The notes beneath the pieces were generated by a model. The model saw only the letters and a program-made list of their open reading frames with translations, was not told where the DNA came from and made no database searches. Below are positions 57,918 through 64,000 of a stretch of DNA of 64,000 nucleotides, one piece after another (position 1 is the first letter of the stretch; each line of letters opens with the position of its first letter). The translations under genes and the position numbers were made by a program. Source of the DNA: an uncultured SAR116 cluster alpha proteobacterium. Its GTDB lineage: Bacteria; Pseudomonadota; Alphaproteobacteria; Puniceispirillales; Puniceispirillaceae. The DNA lies in the NCBI GenBank assembly GCA_902583715.1, contig CACHXC010000006.1:1-64000 (forward strand), in the 5' to 3' direction.

Positions 57918-58320
57918 ATGGATGAAATAAAAAAAGGCATGCGGCGCCGGCTCACCCGCTATGGCGATGATGCATTTGTGTTATTTTTGCGTAAATCATT
58001 TATCAAGGAGCTTGGCTATGGTGATGCCGCGCTCGATAAGCCGGTCATTGGCATTATTAACACTGCAAGTGATTTTAACAGCTGTCATGGCAATGTTGAC
58101 GAATTGGTGCGATCTGCCAAAGATGGCGTGCTGGCGGCTGGAATTGCTGGTGTCTGACGAAGAATTAGCGCGGCGTAAGTCGGCGTTGCAATTGCCCATA
58201 GTTACGCCTGAGCGCGGCTATGGTAAATTATTTCATGAGCATGTTTTCCAAGCACCGGGTGGTGTTGATTTTGATTTTTCGCAAGATGTTGATACGGCAG
58301 AAACCAGCGGAGATGCGTAG
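57918..58320 (+). pseudogene. IlvD/Edd-family dehydratase remnant with large internal deletion
   Basis: N-terminal piece KPVIGIINTASDFNSCHGNVDELVRSAKDGVLAAGI followed in another frame by C-terminal piece VSDEELARRKSALQLPIVTPERGYGKLFHEHVFQAPGGVDFDF. Confidence 0.82.
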
Positions 58321-58322
58321 CT

Positions 58323-58619
58323 ATGTATGTGGTGTGTGTTGAATTTGAAATCGTGCCGTCGCAACTGGAAAATTTTATCGTTGCCATGCGGAAAAATGCG
58401 GCGCAATCATTTGCCGATGAGGCTGGATGTCAGCAATTTGATATTTGTCAGGACCCACAAAAAGCCAATACTATATTTTTATATGAAATTTATGATGATG
58501 AGGCCGCGTTTGAGGCGCATAAATCCGCGCCGCATTATCATGAGTTCAATCATGCCATTGATGGTATGGTTATAAAAAAATCAGTTCGATTTTTGCAAAA
58601 TATCAGTCACCATGCATGA
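58323..58619 (+). CDS. Antibiotic biosynthesis monooxygenase (ABM/YgiN-like) domain protein
   Basis: 98 aa; NFIVAMRKNAAQSFADEAGCQQFDICQDPQKANTIFLYEIYDDEAAFEAHKSAPHY. Confidence 0.9.
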   Translation: MYVVCVEFEIVPSQLENFIVAMRKNAAQSFADEAGCQQFDICQDPQKANTIFLYEIYDDEAAFEAHKSAPHYHEFNHAIDGMVIKKSVRFLQNISHHA

Positions 58620-58635
58620 AAAGGATAATCATTAA

Positions 58636-59043
58636 ATGACTCAGCAACAGGCCGTTTTGTTACGTGAAAATGATCTGCCGCGTGCTGATCGCGGCAATGG
58701 TGCATCCACCACAAGGCTGGTAAACTGGTCTTGTGGTTCGCAATCGATGATCAGTGGCATTACAACGATCCCACCACGTGGCGCGACTCCACTTCATTAC
58801 CATTATTGTGAAGAGAGTGTTCTGATGCTGTCAGGTACAGGTATTGCCGTTGTGGGTAAAACGAAGTTGGCCGTTGAAACAGGTGATGTCACCTGGATTC
58901 CAGCCAATCTATTGCACCAGTTTCGCAATGGGTCCGACAGTAACAATATGCGCATTTTCTGGGCCTATGCTTCGGCCGGGGCCACTCGCACAATAGTCGA
59001 AACCGGCGAAATGCATCTCATTGACGCAGAACATAGGGTATAA
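58636..59043 (+). CDS. Cupin domain protein
   Basis: PPRGATPLHYHYCEESVLMLSGTGIAVVGKTKLAVETGDVTWIPANLLHQFRN. Confidence 0.88.
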   Translation: MTQQQAVLLRENDLPRADRGNGASTTRLVNWSCGSQSMISGITTIPPRGATPLHYHYCEESVLMLSGTGIAVVGKTKLAVETGDVTWIPANLLHQFRNGSDSNNMRIFWAYASAGATRTIVETGEMHLIDAEHRV

Positions 59044-59047
59044 CTCC

Positions 59048-59854
59048 ATGTTTAATCTTTCCGGTAAGGTCGCTCTGGTCACCGGTATTGGCGGGCCTGT
59101 TGATGTGCTTGGTAACGGCAAAGCAATTGCCATGTTGCTGGCACGGCAAGGGGCCATCATTGAAGGTACAGATATTGACGAGGCGGCTGGGGCCAATACG
59201 GTTGTGGCTATTCGCGATGCTGGGGGGACGGCGTACTGCAGTTGCGTTAATGCAACTGATCAAGCCGGTGTTGAAGACTGGGTAAAGGCGTGCGCCGCAA
59301 AACATAGCCGGATTGATATTTTGGTTAATAATGTTGGCCAGTCAGAACCTGGCGGCCCAGTATCGATGGATGTAGCCACATGGCAGGCGCAGATCGCCCT
59401 AAACCTCCATGCCGCCTTTTATACCATGCAAGCCGTTCTGCCGCATATGGTGGCGGCAAAGGCCGGTAGCATCATTAATATTTCTTCGATTGCGGGCCAA
59501 CGTTATATCGGCAAACCGCAAGTTGGCTATGCGGCGGCCAAGGCTGGGTTGATGCAATTGACCAAAACCACCGCGGTGATTCATGCCAAAGACAATGTGC
59601 GGGTCAATTGTGTTGTGCCGGGATTGATGCATACGCCAATGCTGAACCGGATGGCAGAAAAATATGCCGGTGGTGATTTAGATGGGTTTATTGCCAAACG
59701 CAATGCCATGGTGCCAATGCGCCGGATGGGCAATGCACAGGATGTCGCCAATGCGGTGCTATTTTTGGCAGCTGATGAATCAAGCTATGTTACTGCCACA
59801 GAAATTGTTGTTGACGGGGGGATTATCGCGGCAACGCAAGGCGATTTGCCATGA
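59048..59854 (+). CDS. Short-chain dehydrogenase/reductase (SDR)
   Basis: GKVALVTGIGG..., NNVGQSEPGG, SIINISSIAGQRYIGKPQVGYAAAKAGL; start 59048 preferred over 59021. Confidence 0.92.
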   Translation: MFNLSGKVALVTGIGGPVDVLGNGKAIAMLLARQGAIIEGTDIDEAAGANTVVAIRDAGGTAYCSCVNATDQAGVEDWVKACAAKHSRIDILVNNVGQSEPGGPVSMDVATWQAQIALNLHAAFYTMQAVLPHMVAAKAGSIINISSIAGQRYIGKPQVGYAAAKAGLMQLTKTTAVIHAKDNVRVNCVVPGLMHTPMLNRMAEKYAGGDLDGFIAKRNAMVPMRRMGNAQDVANAVLFLAADESSYVTATEIVVDGGIIAATQGDLP

Positions 59855-59976
59855 CCAGAAGCGTTTTCTCTTTCTAATCAGAAAAAATAGATGAATGACT
59901 GCCAAATGTATAAATTTATGTTAGATCATATTGCGCCACCCTCCGTTTGGGGCGTAACAGATAAGCGAGCAATTTT

Positions 59977-60984
59977 TTGAAAATTTTAGTAACGGGCGCG
60001 GCTGGATTTATCGGCATGCATTGTGCCAAAATATTGCTGGATCGTGGCGATCAAGTTATTGGTGTCGATAATCTAAATGATTATTATGATGTTGGCCTCA
60101 AAGAGGCGCGCCTATCTCTGCTGACACCCCATGACAATTTTAAATTTATCAAATTCAGTATTGAAGAGCGAGACGCCCTAGCGGCAGTTTTCAGTCGAGA
60201 AAAACCGGACCGGGTGATTCATTTGGCAGCACAAGCCGGGGTGCGTTATTCACTAACCAATCCGCATGCCTATATTGACGCTAATATCATGGGGTTTACC
60301 AATATCCTTGAAGAATGCCGGCATAATTGTATCAGCCATTTGGTCTATGCCAGTTCATCATCTGTTTATGGCGGCAATACATCGATGCCGTTTAGTGAGC
60401 ACGATAATATAGACCACCCTATCAGCCTGTATGCGGCCACGAAAAAAGCCAATGAATTGATGGCGCATACCTACAGTCATCTCTATGGCCTTCCGACCAC
60501 CGGTTTGCGATTTTTTACTGTTTATGGGCCATGGGGACGTCCAGACATGGCACTGTTTTTATTTGCCAAAGCCATTTTAAGGGGTGAGGCTATCCCGGTG
60601 TTTAACAGAGGGCAGATGGTCCGCGATTTTACCTATATTGATGATATTGTCGAAGGTTTGATCCGTGTGATGGATAAACCCGCCACGCCTAATGCTAATT
60701 TTAATGCCGGCCGTCCAGACCCCGCCACTAGCGCTGCGCCCTACCGGGTATTTAATATCGGTAACGGTCGCCCGGTGCCCCTGATGGATTATATAGCTGC
60801 ACTTGAACGGACACTTGGTATTGAAGCGATAAAAGAATTTCTGCCAATGCAACCGGGGGATGTGCCAGCAACTTCTGCTGATACGCATGAACTTGGGGCT
60901 TGGGTTGGTTTTCAGCCAAATACACCCGTTACTGACGGTGTAGCAAAATTTGCTGAGTGGTATCGCGATTTCTATGGTGTCTGA
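59977..60984 (+). CDS. UDP-glucuronate 4-epimerase-like NAD-dependent epimerase
   Basis: [82 protein letters not shown] start. Confidence 0.92.
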   Translation: MKILVTGAAGFIGMHCAKILLDRGDQVIGVDNLNDYYDVGLKEARLSLLTPHDNFKFIKFSIEERDALAAVFSREKPDRVIHLAAQAGVRYSLTNPHAYIDANIMGFTNILEECRHNCISHLVYASSSSVYGGNTSMPFSEHDNIDHPISLYAATKKANELMAHTYSHLYGLPTTGLRFFTVYGPWGRPDMALFLFAKAILRGEAIPVFNRGQMVRDFTYIDDIVEGLIRVMDKPATPNANFNAGRPDPATSAAPYRVFNIGNGRPVPLMDYIAALERTLGIEAIKEFLPMQPGDVPATSADTHELGAWVGFQPNTPVTDGVAKFAEWYRDFYGV

Positions 60985-61007
60985 TTGGCACTATTAAAGG
61001 GTAATTT

Positions 61008-62321
61008 TTGATGTCTGGTTCACAAAAATCATGGTGTGGTGAGACGTCGTGGGACGATGTAAAACGCTTAATTGTGGATGCGCGTACAGCCCTAAACGAA
61101 CTGCCAAAATGGGAAAAGCCATTTCATATTTTCTGGCTTTTAGGGCCATTTTTTCTATTGATCGAGCGTAGTCCGGCTGATGCGTGGTTGTCAATTCTGG
61201 CGTTGTCATTTGCGGTGCGGTCATTGTGCCAGCGCGATGGAGCATGGCTTTCACATGCGTGGGTGCGAGCAGCATTTATTTTTTGGTTTATCTGTTTGCT
61301 GTCAGCTTCTCTGTCAATCGCGCCGGCCTATGCGCTTGGGGAGGCTGTGTCTTGGTTCAGGTTTCCTTTATTTGCCATGGCCGTAGCGTTTTGGTTTGGT
61401 CGTGATAAACGGCTTCTCTATGCGATGCTTCTCTCAACGGGAGTTGGCATGATGTTAATGACCAGCATTTTGACAGCAGAAATGCTGATTGAGGGGCAAA
61501 AGGGTGGGCGGCTGACATGGCCTTACGGTGACCTTGTGCCGGGGAATTATCTAGCAAAAGTTGGTTTACCAGCATTTTGCGTAATGGTCGCGCTTGCTGT
61601 TGGTGGTAGAGGTAAAACATCATTTTTGATGGGTGTGTTGGCAAGCTTCAGCTTAGCTTTGTCAGTTATGGCAGGAGAGCGCATCAATCTGATCATTCGA
61701 ATATGTGCTGGCATTCTGGCGAGTCTCAGCTGGAAATACGCGTCGAAAAAAGTTGCATTAGTCGTCACTTTATTTTCATTGTTGTTGGTTGCCATTTTCG
61801 TGTCGCAAGGTGCGATCAAAGGGCGCTTTACTAAGGCTGTTATCGAGGATTTGCCAATAGGATTAGCAAGTGATTACTATCGTGTGATGGGTGGTGGTGT
61901 TGCTGCGTTTTTGGAGTCGCCTATCCTAGGTGTTGGGACAGCAAATTACAGAGATCTATGTCCTGATATTTTGCCCGAAGACAGTGTTTTCAGGTGTGAC
62001 AATCATCCACATAATTATTACATTCAAATGCTTACAGAAACTGGTATTTTGGGATTTGCAACTGGCCTTTTTATGATTTCTTCTATGGTGATGAGCTTGT
62101 TCCGTGCTGGCCGTGCAAATAACAAAAATGTGGTGGCGTCAACCGCATATATTGTGCCGCTTGGGTTGTTTTTTCCATTGCAATCAACGGCTGATTTTTT
62201 TGGCCAATGGAATAATATTTTTCTTTGGAGCGCGGTAGCCTTGAGCATGGCGGCTGCCTATCTTGACTCTGAAGTTGATGGTGAGCAGGTAGCACAATAT
62301 AAGCAAAAGTCATTAGAATAA
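61008..62321 (+). CDS. O-antigen ligase family protein
   Basis: Multi-TM; ILGVGTANYRDLCPD...DNHPHNYYIQMLTETGILGF, typical Wzy_C/WaaL pattern. Confidence 0.85.
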   Translation: MMSGSQKSWCGETSWDDVKRLIVDARTALNELPKWEKPFHIFWLLGPFFLLIERSPADAWLSILALSFAVRSLCQRDGAWLSHAWVRAAFIFWFICLLSASLSIAPAYALGEAVSWFRFPLFAMAVAFWFGRDKRLLYAMLLSTGVGMMLMTSILTAEMLIEGQKGGRLTWPYGDLVPGNYLAKVGLPAFCVMVALAVGGRGKTSFLMGVLASFSLALSVMAGERINLIIRICAGILASLSWKYASKKVALVVTLFSLLLVAIFVSQGAIKGRFTKAVIEDLPIGLASDYYRVMGGGVAAFLESPILGVGTANYRDLCPDILPEDSVFRCDNHPHNYYIQMLTETGILGFATGLFMISSMVMSLFRAGRANNKNVVASTAYIVPLGLFFPLQSTADFFGQWNNIFLWSAVALSMAAAYLDSEVDGEQVAQYKQKSLE

Positions 62322-62342
62322 TAATTACGATTTGAGGGTGCC

Positions 62343-63641
62343 ATGAAGCACGAAGAGTTGAATTTGGCCGTAATTGGACTTGGTTATGTTGGGTTACCAT
62401 TAGCTGCAGAGTTTGCAAAATCTCGGGAGGTGATTGGTTTTGATATCGATGCCATCCGAGTTGCTGAACTGCAGAACGGTTACGATCGCACACGTGAATT
62501 AAGTGAGACAGAATTACTTGGTGCAAAGGGACTCAAGTTGAGTTGTGACTCAAATGACCTGGCAGCCTGTAACTGTTACATCGTTACCGTGCCAACGCCA
62601 ATAGATAGCTCTAATAAACCTGATTTGTCTGCTCTTTTGTCAGCATCTGAACTTGTTGGAAAAATGTTGTCGCCGGGTGATATCGTTATTTACGAGTCCA
62701 CAGTTTATCCGGGTTCTACTGAGGAAGATTGTGGCCCCGTTCTAGCACGGTGTTCGGGTCTATCCTGCGCGAAAGAAACTTTGCCCTCAGGTAGCCAAGT
62801 TTTTTACCTTGGGTACAGCCCGGAGCGCGTTAGTCCTGGTGACAAGGCGCGCAAAATTTCTGATATAGTGAAGTTGACTTCTGGTTCGACACCGGAAATT
62901 GCCATTGTTATTGATAATCTTTACGCCAGTATCATTACCGCTGGCACGTTCCGAGCTGCTAGTATTCGCGTTGCTGAGGCTGCAAAGGTTATTGAAAATA
63001 CGCAGCGTGACGTAAATATAGCCCTTGTTAATGAATTAGCAGTGATTTTTGAAAAAGCCGGTATAGACACCGAGGATGTTTTACGAGCAGCAGAGACGAA
63101 GTGGAATTTCTTGAAGTTTCGGCCTGGTCTCGTTGGTGGACATTGTATAGGTGTGGACCCGTATTATTTGACACATAAAGCGATGCAGCTTGGGCATAAC
63201 CCAGAAATTATTTTAGCCGGACGTCGAATAAACGAAGAAATGAGCACCTACGTAACAAGCAGAGTTATCAAATTGATGCTCCGCCATGACATCAGCCCAC
63301 TTGGTGCTCGAATTCTGATACTTGGGCTGGCGTTTAAGGAAAACTGTCCTGATTTGCGTAACTCAAAAGTTTTTGATGTGATCGCATCACTTGCAAATTA
63401 TAAGTGCAAGATAGACGTTTTCGATCCAAGAGTTGACGCAAATGCTAAACTGCCCAACCTGAATTTCTCTTTGGTTGAAACGCCAAACCCGGCCACATAC
63501 GACGCGATCATACTAGCTGTGGCACACGATGAATTTGTTTCTCAAGGTGCCGCAAATATCCGTCGATATGGTAAGCCAAACCATGTTTTGTTTGACTTGA
63601 AATATGCATTTAAAGAGTCTGAAACAGACGAAAGATTATAA
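62343..63641 (+). CDS. UDP-N-acetylhexosamine 6-dehydrogenase (TviB/WbpA-like)
   Basis: NLAVIGLGYVGLPLAAEFAKSREVIGFDID; YSPERVSPGD; KVIENTQRDVNIALVNELAVIFEKAGIDTEDVLRAAETKWNFLKFRPGLVGGHCIGVDPYYLTHKA. Confidence 0.94.
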   Translation: MKHEELNLAVIGLGYVGLPLAAEFAKSREVIGFDIDAIRVAELQNGYDRTRELSETELLGAKGLKLSCDSNDLAACNCYIVTVPTPIDSSNKPDLSALLSASELVGKMLSPGDIVIYESTVYPGSTEEDCGPVLARCSGLSCAKETLPSGSQVFYLGYSPERVSPGDKARKISDIVKLTSGSTPEIAIVIDNLYASIITAGTFRAASIRVAEAAKVIENTQRDVNIALVNELAVIFEKAGIDTEDVLRAAETKWNFLKFRPGLVGGHCIGVDPYYLTHKAMQLGHNPEIILAGRRINEEMSTYVTSRVIKLMLRHDISPLGARILILGLAFKENCPDLRNSKVFDVIASLANYKCKIDVFDPRVDANAKLPNLNFSLVETPNPATYDAIILAVAHDEFVSQGAANIRRYGKPNHVLFDLKYAFKESETDERL

Positions 63642-64000
63642 AACGGGTTTAAAATATTTCTATTATAGTATTGGCTAGTCAGAATTAGATCATGCTTCTA
63701 ATGATTTTGGTTGCGGAAGCCAAGGATAGCTTCGGTTAAACTCAACCGCCCAATTAGTTTTCTTAAAAAAATGCTGTTTTTCTTTTTTGGAACTTGAGTG
63801 TTTTAGCACTTTATATTGTATACGAAGCTGTCAGAGAAATTAATAAACAGCTCGCAAAACACCGTATTACGTTACGGATTGCTAATCGGTGGTTTCAATG
63901 AATCAGGTGAGGAGCCGTATTTTGGATGGTATTAAGAGAATAAGCTAAAGCATTACTCACATCTAACTTTTACCCTTTGAGTTTGACTGTTTTTGGATAA

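Noticed and set aside
63642-64000. AT-rich right edge with short inverted repeat GAAGC...GCTTC
   Set aside because: Stem too short and no U-run or conserved motif recognised; could be an upstream region of a gene outside the window
1-64000. Search by eye for CRISPR arrays, tRNAs, rRNAs and transposases
   Set aside because: No regularly spaced direct repeats, cloverleaf candidates or transposase/integrase motifs recognised; a tRNAscan/Infernal run would be needed to exclude small RNAs

Overview
64 kb chromosomal window, probably from a marine alphaproteobacterium (inferred from gene content; no taxonomic search was possible). From left to right it contains: (1) a flagellar export block fliO(partial)-fliP-fliQ-fliR-flhB, followed by four uncharacterised co-directional genes, a motA/motB (PomAB-like) stator pair and rpoN; (2) a bactofilin/M23-peptidase locus with three consecutive bactofilin genes; (3) a large surface polysaccharide region (~17.3-47.4 kb, resuming at ~60.0-63.6 kb) with cysC plus a sulfotransferase, manC-like, many glycosyltransferases and methyltransferases, Wzx/Wzy-like proteins, three SGNH hydrolases, an SxtJ / 48-aa DUF5989-like / carbamoyltransferase cassette, rfbF without rfbG, a CDP-alcohol phosphatidyltransferase-like protein and nucleotide-sugar enzymes; (4) an intervening metabolic block (~47.6-59.9 kb) with a cluster of decayed genes: a DddQ-like DMSP lyase with two frameshifts, a fRMsr-type GAF gene with a frameshift and a nonsense codon, a CorA/ZntB-like transporter whose C-terminus is altered by a 23-bp tandem duplication, and an IlvD/Edd dehydratase reduced to its two ends. 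No CRISPR array, rRNA, tRNA or transposase was recognised. Identifications rest on motif and family recognition by eye; no database search was run.
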